The notes under the pieces were generated by a model. That model saw only the letters and a program-made list of their open reading frames with translations. It searched no databases and had not been told where the DNA came from. The translations under genes and the position numbers were made by a program. A stretch of 25,722 nucleotides of DNA, from NCBI RefSeq assembly GCF_043951865.1, contig NZ_JBINJF010000042.1, forward strand, positions 1-25,722. Direction: 5' to 3'. Below, piece by piece: positions 1-7,727 of the stretch (positions are counted from its first letter, which is position 1; the number at the start of each line of letters is the position of its first letter). The DNA comes from JAMQKA01 sp043951865 (GTDB lineage Bacteria; Bacteroidota; Rhodothermia; Balneolales; Balneolaceae).

Positions 1-317
1 GTCCCTTTTGGCTTGACCCAAAAGGAACCAAAAACTCAAGGCAGAGAATGGGCCAAACGCTCCGGCCTCAGCAGGCGTGGATGTTGATGGTCCGTTGCGC
101 AAGTTGCCCGCTATCAAAACCTTCACCGGCAGGGCATCCACCCCGCCTGCTTCGGCCTCCGCACCCCATTCAAGGCCGGGAAAGACCAGGTTGTATATTT
201 TGTAGCTCGCTCCCTCGTCAGACAGAAATTCTTCCGGTCTTGGACATGATGCTATAACTCGTTCATACGATCTCCCCTTCGAAATTCATCATTTTTAATT
301 CTTCATTCATAATTCCC
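1..317 (+). repeat. Interspersed repeat, copy 1 (5' end cut by window edge)
   Basis: First of three direct copies of an approximately 330-bp non-coding repeat (others at 23476-23810 and 24609-24935). It opens with a small hairpin, CCTTTTGG/CCAAAAGG (4-11 and 18-25). It then carries a larger imperfect hairpin at 71-150, in which GCAGGCG-TGGATG pairs with CATCCA-CGCCTGC, and ends in AT-rich words of the TTCATTCATAATTC type (about 279-317). The open reading frame inside it (48-257) has no domain and recurs only as part of the repeat, so I do not call it a gene. Similar repeats are widespread in Bacteroidota genomes. Confidence 0.85.
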
Positions 318-334
318 TTCCACCACCCAAAAGA

Positions 335-349
335 TTAAGAAATTCTTAA
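335..349. promoter_or_regulatory. 15-nt palindrome in the cluster leader (possible operator)
   Basis: TTAAGAA-A-TTCTTAA is a perfect inverted repeat in the AT-rich leader of the polysaccharide cluster. It is followed by TATAAT (353-358) and, at 370-375, by TTGACA with a poor TAACCT 17 nt further on. These could be operator and promoter elements for the SLBB gene, but no -35/-10 pair is convincing. Nothing coding is seen between 318 and 632. Confidence 0.25.
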
Positions 350-415
350 CATTATAATTATATTCCCGCTTGACATAAAAACCCTCAACCATTAACCTTA
401 CGCCCGTTATTCAAC

Positions 416-463
416 CGTTGAAAAGTTTAGCCATTAAATCGTTGAGAGGTTTAGACGTAGAAT
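416..463 (+). repeat. Imperfect 24-nt tandem repeat in leader
   Basis: Two adjacent 24-nt units beginning CGTTGA and containing GTTTAG (416-439 and 440-463) match at about 18 of 24 positions. A third, weaker trace follows. The repeat lies in the untranslated leader upstream of the SLBB gene; its function is unknown. Confidence 0.4.
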
Positions 464-632
464 CAGTTGAATCGTAGAAAGGGTAAGCCATTCAGGCAAC
501 AAACCCGGACCCGAACCAAGCCCAAAACAACAAGCGCCTGTTCCTCGCAATCAGCAAAACCATGTATTGACCCATAAACAAACAGGCACCTGCACCCACA
601 CCCAAAATACGCAATACCCAATACGAAATAAC

Positions 633-1247
633 ATGATCTCCAACTTCCTGAAAAAGCCGTCAGCAGCCATCCAGGCACTTCCGCTGACCAGGACCACCCC
701 CTCGACCTCAACCTCAACCTTAGCCTTACTCATACTCCTGCCCCTCCTCTTCCTCGCGCTGTCTCCATCTCAAAGTGTTGCGCAAAATAGGGGGGTCCCA
801 GAATCCCAGCAATTCCGCATGGCTGAACGCATCATTCGCGTGGCCGAGCCGGGGCAGCTGGCGGATTCGGTCAATGTGTGGGGCGATGTGGGCAGTGCCG
901 GCCGCTATCTTATTCCCCGGAATACCAGTCTTCCGGAGCTGATCTCCTACGCTTTTGGACCCCGTACCATCAGCGATGACCAGACCCGGCTGGACTGGTC
1001 GAAGCTGCGTGTGGAGGTCAGTGTCTCGGAGTACAGCCAGGAGACGGGCATGGAGGAGGTACGGACGTTCCGGTACCGCTTCAACGAGCCGCTGCCCGAC
1101 GGCATGCGGAATTTTGAACTGAAAAACAACCAGGTGGTGGCCCTGCAGGTGAAGCGCCGGCCCTCCTTTGTGGATTATGTGCGCGTGGTGGCCCCGGTAC
1201 TGTCAAGTATTGCGACGGGATTTTTGATTATCGAGCGGTTGCGTTGA
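633..1247 (+). CDS. SLBB-domain protein, probably polysaccharide-export associated
   Basis: 204-aa exported protein. Residues about 29-46 form a strong hydrophobic segment ending in SPSQSVAQ, a plausible signal peptide with cleavage near residue 50. Residues about 78-112 (ADSVNVWGDVGSAGRYLI...LPELISYAFGP) match the SLBB/Wza-type pattern 'V-x-G-x-V-x-x-x-G-x-Y...L-x-x-L-I'. The C-terminus (about 181-201) is a hydrophobic helix that could sit in a membrane. SLBB domains in Wza-like proteins bind or line the glycan export channel. This protein has one SLBB and no recognisable polysaccharide-export (Poly_export) domain, so it may be an accessory or a channel-interacting protein. The reading frame is open from ATG 567, but the extra 22 residues are low-complexity (THTQNTQ) and ATG 633 sits properly before the hydrophobic segment, so I chose 633. 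It is the first gene of the cluster, 99 bp ahead of rfbB. Confidence 0.7.
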   Translation: MISNFLKKPSAAIQALPLTRTTPSTSTSTLALLILLPLLFLALSPSQSVAQNRGVPESQQFRMAERIIRVAEPGQLADSVNVWGDVGSAGRYLIPRNTSLPELISYAFGPRTISDDQTRLDWSKLRVEVSVSEYSQETGMEEVRTFRYRFNEPLPDGMRNFELKNNQVVALQVKRRPSFVDYVRVVAPVLSSIATGFLIIERLR

Positions 1248-1254
1248 ATCGATC

Positions 1255-1316
1255 ACCGACGACTGACTACCGACCACTGACCACGGCACCCCGGTCGTCC
1301 GTGGTCCGTCGTCGGT
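1255..1316. repeat. Low-complexity spacer hairpin between SLBB gene and rfbB
   Basis: Words of the GACCAC/GACTACCGACC type form two nested perfect stems: ACCGACGAC (1255-1263) with GTCGTCGGT (1308-1316), and GACCACGG (1279-1286) with CCGTGGTC (1299-1306). No T-run follows, so it is not a classical intrinsic terminator. It could attenuate or stabilise mRNA ends, but is probably a spacer repeat. Confidence 0.6.
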
Positions 1317-1346
1317 CGTCCATAACTTTAATGAAACACACAAACA

Positions 1347-2414
1347 TTGAGTAGCCCCAAATCACAAACCATCCTCGTAACCGGCGGTGCTGGCTTTATT
1401 GGCTCCGCCCTCGTCCGTTATTTAATTCGGGAAACAGACAATACTGTTATCAATGTAGACAAATTGACCTATGCCGGACATCTGGAAAACCTTGAAGAAA
1501 TTGATCACTCCGCAAGATATCACTTCGAAAAGGCCAATATCTGCGATTCAGATGAAATGAAAGATATGTTCCGGAAGTACAAGCCTGATGCCGTCGTGCA
1601 TCTGGCCGCGGAATCGCATGTCGATCGCTCCATCGACGGCTCGGCGGAGTTTATCCGAACCAACATTGTGGGCACCCACAACCTGCTGGACATCGCCAAA
1701 GAATATTATGAGGAACTGGGGGAGCAGAAAAAGAAGGAGTTTCGCTTTCTCCATGTGTCCACGGACGAAGTATATGGGGAGCTTGGGGAAGAGGGATTTT
1801 TCAAGGAGACCACGCCCTACGATCCCCGGTCGCCCTACTCGGCCAGCAAGGCGTCCTCCGACCACCTGGCCCGTGCATGGTTCCACACCTACGACTTCCC
1901 GGTACTGATCACCAACTGCTCCAACAACTACGGGCCGTACCAGTTTCCGGAAAAGCTGATCCCGGTCGTCATCCTCAAGGCCCTGCAGGGAGGGGATATC
2001 CCGGTGTACGGCACCGGCGAAAACGTGCGCGACTGGCTCTACGTGGATGATCACGCTCGCGCCCTCTACAAGGTATTGCAGGAAGGGGAGATCGGTGAAA
2101 CCTACAACATCGGCGGCCATAACGAGAAGCAGAATATTGAAGTGGTTAATACGATCTGTTCTATTTTGGATGAGTTACAGCCTAAAGATAAAGGTACCTA
2201 TGAGGATCAGATCACCTTCGTCACCGACCGCCCCGGCCACGACTTTCGCTACGCCATCGATGCCTCCAAGATCGAAGCCGAACTCGGCTGGAAACCCGAA
2301 GAAACCTTCGACTCCGGCATCCGCAAAACCGTGCAGTGGTACCTGGACAATATTGACTGGTGTGAGGCCGTCACAAGCAACAACTACGACTTAGAAAGAT
2401 TAGGCACAAAATGA
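1347..2414 (+). CDS. rfbB: dTDP-glucose 4,6-dehydratase
   Basis: 355-aa extended short-chain dehydrogenase, the usual length for RfbB/RmlB. It converts dTDP-D-glucose to dTDP-4-keto-6-deoxy-D-glucose using tightly bound NAD. The nucleotide-binding TGGAGFIG is at residues 12-19; the dehydratase signature STDEVYG (138-144) supplies the Thr-Asp-Glu catalytic set (T139, D140, E141); YSASK supplies Y164 and K168. The start is TTG 1347: no ATG or GTG lies in frame near the N-terminus, and the only upstream ATG (1331) opens a 7-codon frame ending at TAG 1352-1354, overlapping the TTG. That small overlapping frame might modulate initiation, but this is a guess. It is the first of the rfbB-rfbA-rfbC set and is GC-richer than the genes downstream. 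Confidence 0.95.
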   Translation: MSSPKSQTILVTGGAGFIGSALVRYLIRETDNTVINVDKLTYAGHLENLEEIDHSARYHFEKANICDSDEMKDMFRKYKPDAVVHLAAESHVDRSIDGSAEFIRTNIVGTHNLLDIAKEYYEELGEQKKKEFRFLHVSTDEVYGELGEEGFFKETTPYDPRSPYSASKASSDHLARAWFHTYDFPVLITNCSNNYGPYQFPEKLIPVVILKALQGGDIPVYGTGENVRDWLYVDDHARALYKVLQEGEIGETYNIGGHNEKQNIEVVNTICSILDELQPKDKGTYEDQITFVTDRPGHDFRYAIDASKIEAELGWKPEETFDSGIRKTVQWYLDNIDWCEAVTSNNYDLERLGTK

Positions 2415-2415
2415 A

Positions 2416-2475
2416 GGTCGAAGGTCTGAAAGTCGAAAGTCGAAAAGTCCAATGTCCGACCTTTGACCTTCGACC
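2416..2475. repeat. Spacer inverted repeat between rfbB and rfbA
   Basis: GGTCGAAGGTC (2416-2426) is perfectly complementary to GACCTTCGACC (2465-2475). The loop is made of more GTCGAAA words. No U-tract follows, so it is not a strong terminator, and the next gene is clearly in the same pathway. It resembles the self-complementary spacer at 1255-1316 in style but not in sequence. Confidence 0.6.
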
Positions 2476-2525
2476 GTTGACAAAAATCGAAAAATTTCAA
2501 AAATGAAACTAAAAGCTATAACAAC

Positions 2526-3395
2526 ATGAAAGGCATAATTTTAGCTGGTGGAAGCGGAACCCGCCTGTATCCCATAACAAAAGGCGTATCCAAGCAGCTG
2601 CTCCCGGTATACGACAAACCGATGATTTACTACCCGCTTTCGGTGCTGATGCTGGCCGGCATACGCGACATACTCATTATCTCCACCCCCAAAGACACGC
2701 CCCGGTTCGAAGAACTCCTCGAAGACGGCAGCCAGTGGGGTCTGAACCTGCAGTACGCCGTACAAGATGAACCCAATGGATTGGCCGAGGCCTTTATTAT
2801 CGGGGACGAGTTTATAGGCGATGATGATGTGTCTATGATCCTGGGCGACAACATCTTCTACGGGCGGGGCCTTTCGGAAATGCTCCATAACGCCGCAGGA
2901 CGCGAGCAGGGCGCCACCGTCTTCGGCTACCAGGTGAGCGACCCCGAACGCTTTGGCGTGGTGGATTTTGACGAAAACCAGAAAGCGCTCTCCATTGAAG
3001 AAAAGCCGGATGATCCCAAAAGCAACTATGCCGTCACCGGCCTCTACTTCTATGACAACCGCGTGGTCGATATCGCCAAAAACATAGAACCCTCCGACCG
3101 CGGGGAACTCGAGATCACCGATGTGAATAAACAATATTTAGTAGCAGGTGACCTGAACGTAGAACTGCTGGGCCGCGGCTTCGCCTGGCTCGACACCGGC
3201 ACCCACGATGCCATGCTCGAGGCCGCCCAGTTTGTAGAAATTATCGAGCGGCGGCAGGGACTCAAGATCGCCTGCCTCGAAGAGATCGCCTGGCGCAAAG
3301 GCTGGATCGACGACGGCGAAGTGCTGGCTATGGCTGACGAACTCAGCAAAAACGGCTACGGCGAATACTTGGAAATGCTTTTAGGCTCAGGTTAA
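2526..3395 (+). CDS. rfbA: Glucose-1-phosphate thymidylyltransferase
   Basis: 289 aa, the normal size for RfbA/RmlA. It joins glucose-1-phosphate and dTTP into dTDP-glucose, the substrate for RfbB. The N-terminal nucleotidyltransferase signature LAGGSGTRLYP (6-16) with KQLLPVYDKPM (23-33) is complete, as is LGDNIFYG (106-113), whose Asp binds the metal. The Y-F-Y-D, E-I-T-D-V-N and WLDTGTHDAM stretches are also typical of the family. The ATG follows an AT-rich stretch without a Shine-Dalgarno site. It is followed after 46 bp by rfbC; that spacer is low-complexity, built from AGGTTAAGG and CCTCAACCTCA words. Confidence 0.96.
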   Translation: MKGIILAGGSGTRLYPITKGVSKQLLPVYDKPMIYYPLSVLMLAGIRDILIISTPKDTPRFEELLEDGSQWGLNLQYAVQDEPNGLAEAFIIGDEFIGDDDVSMILGDNIFYGRGLSEMLHNAAGREQGATVFGYQVSDPERFGVVDFDENQKALSIEEKPDDPKSNYAVTGLYFYDNRVVDIAKNIEPSDRGELEITDVNKQYLVAGDLNVELLGRGFAWLDTGTHDAMLEAAQFVEIIERRQGLKIACLEEIAWRKGWIDDGEVLAMADELSKNGYGEYLEMLLGSG

Positions 3396-3441
3396 GGTTA
3401 AGAAGAACCTCGGGCCTCAACCTCAGCTTCAACATTCAACA

Positions 3442-3987
3442 ATGAAAATTCTAGAAGAACCCTTCCCCGGCTTACTCGTTATTCAACCTGATGTCTACAA
3501 AGACGAGCGCGGCTTTTTCCTGGAGACGTGGCAGCAAGAACGGTACAGGGAAATAGGAATAAAAGAAGACTTCGTACAGGACAACTGGTCTCGCTCCACC
3601 AAAGGCGTGTTGCGTGGATTGCACTTTCAGAAAGAACATCCCCAAGGCAAGCTTGTTAGTGTGCGACGTGGAAAAGTGTTCGATGTAGCGGTGGATATCC
3701 GTCCGAAATCAGATACATTCGGAGAATGGTACGGTAACGAACTGAGTGACCAGAATCACCTGCAAATGTATATACCACCGGGTTTTGCCCATGGGTTTTG
3801 TGTGTTAAGTGAGGTAGCTGACTTTAATTACAAATGCACAGATTATTATCATCCTGATGATGAAGGGGGGATTGTCTGGGATGATCAAATTCTGAATATT
3901 CACTGGCCCGTTAATGATCCCATTATTACAGACAAAGATTTGGAGTTGGGCTCATTTGAAGTATTAAAAAAGGAATATGTCACTTAA
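3442..3987 (+). CDS. rfbC: dTDP-4-dehydrorhamnose 3,5-epimerase
   Basis: 181-aa cupin enzyme of normal RmlC length. It epimerises C3 and C5 of dTDP-4-keto-6-deoxy-D-glucose to give dTDP-4-keto-L-rhamnose. RGLHFQ carries the catalytic His (H61), the Tyr expected to act with it is Y130 in FNYKCTDYY, and the substrate-binding IPPGFAHGFCVLSE segment is present. The 3' end overlaps the flippase start by 11 bp, so translation is likely coupled. The reductase (RfbD) that would finish L-rhamnose is not in this window. Either it lies elsewhere or the keto sugar is used by another enzyme. Confidence 0.95.
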   Translation: MKILEEPFPGLLVIQPDVYKDERGFFLETWQQERYREIGIKEDFVQDNWSRSTKGVLRGLHFQKEHPQGKLVSVRRGKVFDVAVDIRPKSDTFGEWYGNELSDQNHLQMYIPPGFAHGFCVLSEVADFNYKCTDYYHPDDEGGIVWDDQILNIHWPVNDPIITDKDLELGSFEVLKKEYVT

Positions 3988-5440
3988 AGCGGAAGCTTCA
4001 AAAGGTGTACTTTGGGTGATCGTAGAACGGTTTGGTCAGCAAATCATACAAGCTATAATATTTATTATTCTTGCACGACTGCTGACCCCTGAGGATTTTG
4101 GCCTTATCGGTATGATTATGATCTTTTTTGCCGTGGCCCAGAGTTTCGTTGACAGTGGTATGGGCCAGGCGTTGATTCGTGAAAAAGAGATTACCGATCA
4201 AGATCGGTCCACGGTGTTCTGGTTCAACCTGTTACTTTCCATAATTTTTTATGGATTACTTTACATATGTGCACCCTGGATTGCCCAATTTTTTGAACGC
4301 CCGGAGCTGGTGAACTTAACCCGTGTTATGGGAATAACAGTTATTTTTTCGGGCATAGCTATCGTACAGCGATCTGAAATGACACAGCAACTTGAATTTA
4401 AAAAGCAGGCCTACGCCCAGGTACCAGCTATGTTTATTGCCGGAATGGGATCAGTTACTATGGCCTATTTGAACTATGGGGTGTGGGCATTGGTGGCTCA
4501 GTATTTATTGATTACGGGTTTTAGCAGTCTTTTCTTATGGTTATTACAACCGGCGAATATTCGATTTCATTTTGATAAAGACTCGTTTACCAAACTATTT
4601 GGGTTTGGGTATAAATTATTGCTATCAGGACTGTTAAATACCACCTATCAGCATATTTATAAGTTGGTGATCGGTAAGTTTTTTGCCGTATCCACGCTGG
4701 GATTTTATACCCAGGCAAAAAAAGTGCAGCGGATGGTAGGCCAGAATTTAGCGGGCATTATCGAAAAAGTAACCTATCCCTTGTTGTCTAAAGCAGGTAA
4801 TGATCCAGCGCGTTTAAAAAGGGGGTATCGACAGATTGTAAAATGCAGCTCATTTGTGATCTTTCCGGGTATGATGATGCTGATATTGTTAGCTGAACCA
4901 TTGCTGGTACAGGTATTGGGTGAGCAGTGGAGGCCGGCCGTCCCTTTTCTTCAGCTGCTTTCCTTAAGTGGTTTGTTATATCACTTACATTCTATCAATC
5001 TGAATATACTTAAGGTAGTTGGCCGTTCGGACTTGTTCCTGAAACTTGAAGTTATAAAAAAGGTAAATACTACTATTGCCATTGTTGTTGGCATTCAATT
5101 TGGAATATACGGATTGCTCATTTGCCAGGTGATTTCATCATACATAGCGCTTTTTATAAACACCTGGTATACAGCCCGGTTCTTGAACTACTCTATTCCC
5201 GAGCAGGGAGAGGATATAGGCAGGGTGTTGGTACTATCTATACCCATGATTTCTATTGTAGGAATAGCAACTTATTTATACCCCGCTCATTCACTGTTGC
5301 TGTTGATAGGTTATTTATTATTAGCCGGCATAATATACATTGGTGGGAACTTGCTATTCCGTACAGAAACGGTTGATATAGTGTTGAAAATAGCCCGGCC
5401 CTATTTACCGAATAAATTTAAATTACTATTACACATATGA
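3977..5440 (+). CDS. wzx: Wzx-type polysaccharide flippase (MOP superfamily)
   Basis: 487-aa integral membrane protein with about a dozen or more hydrophobic segments, beginning with the characteristic amphipathic N-terminus (KAEASKGVLWVIVERFGQQ) and then LARLLTPEDFGLIGMIMIF. This start is typical of the Polysacc_synt/WzxC-TuaB branch. The family moves lipid-linked repeat units or teichuronic-type polymers across the inner membrane. Here it sits between precursor genes and tailoring enzymes in a locus with a Wzy-like gene, which supports a Wzx/Wzy system. It overlaps rfbC by 11 bp and the next gene by 4 bp (ATGA). AAGGA lies just upstream of its ATG. The gene symbol is by function; the exact lipid-linked substrate cannot be read from the sequence. 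Confidence 0.88.
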   Translation: MSLKAEASKGVLWVIVERFGQQIIQAIIFIILARLLTPEDFGLIGMIMIFFAVAQSFVDSGMGQALIREKEITDQDRSTVFWFNLLLSIIFYGLLYICAPWIAQFFERPELVNLTRVMGITVIFSGIAIVQRSEMTQQLEFKKQAYAQVPAMFIAGMGSVTMAYLNYGVWALVAQYLLITGFSSLFLWLLQPANIRFHFDKDSFTKLFGFGYKLLLSGLLNTTYQHIYKLVIGKFFAVSTLGFYTQAKKVQRMVGQNLAGIIEKVTYPLLSKAGNDPARLKRGYRQIVKCSSFVIFPGMMMLILLAEPLLVQVLGEQWRPAVPFLQLLSLSGLLYHLHSINLNILKVVGRSDLFLKLEVIKKVNTTIAIVVGIQFGIYGLLICQVISSYIALFINTWYTARFLNYSIPEQGEDIGRVLVLSIPMISIVGIATYLYPAHSLLLLIGYLLLAGIIYIGGNLLFRTETVDIVLKIARPYLPNKFKLLLHI

Positions 5441-6519
5441 TTCCTGTCACCAAACCCTTTTTACCGCCGAGGGAAGAATACGAAGCACTGCTCGACAATG
5501 TTTGGCAGCGCAATTGGCTGACCAATAACGGCCCGTTGGTACAGCAACTGGAAGATGAGTTGGAAGATTATTTAGATGTGCCTCATTTGAACTATGTTTC
5601 AAACGGTACCATAGCCCTGCAAATTGCAATTAAAGTATTGGGCCTAAAAGGCGAAATTATTACGACTCCTTTCTCCTATGTGGCTACCACTTCCAGCATT
5701 GTCTGGGAGGGATGTACGCCTGTATTTGTAGATATAGATCCAGAGACCTTGAATATCAATCCTGATCTGATAGAGGAAGCGATCACCGGTGAAACGACCG
5801 GTATATTGGCCACGCATGTATTTGGCAATCCCTGTGATATTGAAGCTATCCAAGATATAGCTGACCGACATGATCTTAAGATTATTTATGATGCCGCCCA
5901 TTGTTTTGGGACAAAATATAAAGGCAAGTCGGTCTATAGCTATGGAGATATAAGCACAGCCAGTTTTCATGCTACCAAGTTATTTCATACCGTAGAAGGT
6001 GGAGCAGTAATTACCAAAGATCCGGAAATTAGCCATAAGGTACAACGCATGCGGAATTTTGGCCATGCTGGATACGAAGAGTTTGAGGGCGTAGGAATTA
6101 ATGGAAAAAATTCGGAATTCCATGCGGCTATGGGATTATGTAACCTTCAATACATTGAAGACATTTTAGTAAAAAGAAAAACACAGTGGTTGTTCTACCA
6201 GGATCTATTTGAAGATGTTGAAATAAAAAGTATTACTCTAAATCCTGAAGCAGTTTTTAACTATTCATACTATCCAGTCATATTTGAAAATGAGGACATT
6301 ACACTAGATATAAAAGAATCACTTGAAGAGGCTGGTATATCACCGCGCAGATATTTTTATCCGAGTTTGTCCGATCTTGAATATGTGAATGGAAAATTGA
6401 TGGAAATATCAAAAGATATATCGCAACGGATACTATGTTTGCCACTTTACCATGATTTAACTGAAGTACAACAAAAAATCATTTCAAGTACGATAAAAAA
6501 GACATTTCAGGTTGTATGA
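5437..6519 (+). CDS. VioA-like DegT/DnrJ/EryC1 sugar aminotransferase
   Basis: 360-aa PLP-dependent fold-type I aminotransferase. The Schiff-base lysine is K181 in SFHATKLFHTVEGGA; D152 in YDAAH should bind the pyridine nitrogen; the phosphate-binding SNGTIALQ is at about 55-62. The wording (PVTKPFLPP..EEY, WLTNNGPLV, VSNGTIALQ, GNPCDI, RNFGHAGYEEFEGVGINGKNSEFHAAMGL) is close to VioA and relatives. These convert dTDP-4-keto-6-deoxyglucose to dTDP-4-amino-4,6-dideoxyglucose (viosamine) with glutamate as donor. RfbA and RfbB in the same locus would supply that substrate. WecE-type (galacto) specificity cannot be excluded. It has 4-bp overlaps with the genes on both sides. Base composition falls visibly within its last third. 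Confidence 0.85.
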   Translation: MIPVTKPFLPPREEYEALLDNVWQRNWLTNNGPLVQQLEDELEDYLDVPHLNYVSNGTIALQIAIKVLGLKGEIITTPFSYVATTSSIVWEGCTPVFVDIDPETLNINPDLIEEAITGETTGILATHVFGNPCDIEAIQDIADRHDLKIIYDAAHCFGTKYKGKSVYSYGDISTASFHATKLFHTVEGGAVITKDPEISHKVQRMRNFGHAGYEEFEGVGINGKNSEFHAAMGLCNLQYIEDILVKRKTQWLFYQDLFEDVEIKSITLNPEAVFNYSYYPVIFENEDITLDIKESLEEAGISPRRYFYPSLSDLEYVNGKLMEISKDISQRILCLPLYHDLTEVQQKIISSTIKKTFQVV

Positions 6520-7718
6520 AGAAAATATTAATGCTTGGGGCTAGTCATTTTCAAGTACCTGCTATAAAATATGCAAAAGAGGCCGGATATTATGTTATAA
6601 CAGCTGATTACAAACCTGATAATCCCGGGCATAAATTTTCAGATGAGTATCATGACGTTAGTACTATAAAAAAAGATGAGATTTTAAAACTATCATCAGA
6701 ACTTAATATAGATGGAATTCTTTCTTATGCCTCCGATCCCGGTGCACCCACGGCGGCTTACGTATCAGAAAAATTGGGACTTCCTGGAAATCCCTATAAA
6801 TCAGTTTTGACATTACAGAGAAAGGATTTGTTCAGGAGATTCTTAAAACAGCATAATTTTAATGTTCCAGAATCAGATTCTTTCAAAGGACTAACTAATG
6901 CCAAAGAGTATGCTGCCTATTTATTAGATAATTTTGAAAACATTATTGTCAAACCGGTAGATTCCTCGGGTTCAAAAGGCGTAAGCAAATTGTCAGCTAT
7001 TGACAAGTTTGATGCTTTTTTTGAAAAGGCAAAAGATTTTTCCCTTTCTGATCAAGTTGTAATTGAGCAGTTTATCGAAAAGAGATCCTATCAAATGGAT
7101 GGTGATGGGTTTGTCTGGGATGGCCATTTATCTTTTAGTTGTTTTGGTACGCAGCATAATGATTATGAATGCCATTCTCACGTACCGGTAGGTATTAGTT
7201 TCCCATATGTGGAAAGCGAAGAAATTCAAAAAAGAGCCCGGAAGCAGATTGATCGGATAATGTCTCTGCTTGATATGAAGGTCGGGGGGCTTAATATAGA
7301 ATTTATAATAGATCAGGCTGACAATATTTATATCATTGAGATTGGCCCGAGAAGTGGGGGCAATTTGATTCCGGAGGTTGTCAAATATGCCACGGGTGTA
7401 GATCTTATAAAATATTCAGTAGAAGGAGCTTTGGGTAAGGATTGCTCCGATTTGAAACAGGTGGATACGAAGGGATTTTACTCATCTTATATTTTGCATG
7501 CCCGTAAGACTGGAACGGCTGAAAAAATAGTTATCGATGATGAAATAGTGCCTCATATTGTTGAGCAAAATATTATGGTAGAAAAAGGAGACAAAGTGCA
7601 GAAATTTGATGGATCCCATAATACGCTGGGAACTTTTATCCTGAAGTTTAAAGACCATCAGGAAATGATTAATAAACTTGATGAAATGCATAAATATATA
7701 ACAGTAAAAACTTATTAA
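6516..7718 (+). CDS. ATP-grasp ligase, substrate unknown
   Basis: 400-aa ATP-grasp enzyme of the PurT/carbamoyl-phosphate-synthase type. The N-terminal pre-ATP-grasp domain starts KKILMLGASHFQVPAIKYA. The glycine-rich ATP loop is KPVDSSGSKGVSK (146-158), the purine-contact segment is VVIEQFI (181-187), and metal-binding acids are E262 (NIEFII) and E275 (IIEIGPRSGGN). These enzymes activate a carboxylate as acyl-phosphate and pass it to an amine or other nucleophile. Overlap by 4 bp with the aminotransferase suggests the acceptor may be the newly made amino sugar, for example amino-acid or hydroxy-acid amidation. That is inference; a free-standing role in amino-acid supply is possible. The gene is AT-rich relative to rfbA/rfbB. 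Confidence 0.8.
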   Translation: MKKILMLGASHFQVPAIKYAKEAGYYVITADYKPDNPGHKFSDEYHDVSTIKKDEILKLSSELNIDGILSYASDPGAPTAAYVSEKLGLPGNPYKSVLTLQRKDLFRRFLKQHNFNVPESDSFKGLTNAKEYAAYLLDNFENIIVKPVDSSGSKGVSKLSAIDKFDAFFEKAKDFSLSDQVVIEQFIEKRSYQMDGDGFVWDGHLSFSCFGTQHNDYECHSHVPVGISFPYVESEEIQKRARKQIDRIMSLLDMKVGGLNIEFIIDQADNIYIIEIGPRSGGNLIPEVVKYATGVDLIKYSVEGALGKDCSDLKQVDTKGFYSSYILHARKTGTAEKIVIDDEIVPHIVEQNIMVEKGDKVQKFDGSHNTLGTFILKFKDHQEMINKLDEMHKYITVKTY

Positions 7719-7727
7719 TTAACATTT

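Noticed and set aside
48..257. ORF of 69 aa at the left edge, with related ORFs at 23433-23690 and 24665-24931.
   Set aside because: They are different frames of the same structured repeat, with no domain, poor codon character and frames that do not persist between copies.
1548..2120. 190-aa minus-strand ORF opposite rfbB.
   Set aside because: Shadow frame of a well-conserved gene; its translation has no recognisable domain. The same applies to the 197-aa minus-strand ORF opposite rfbA (2541-3134).
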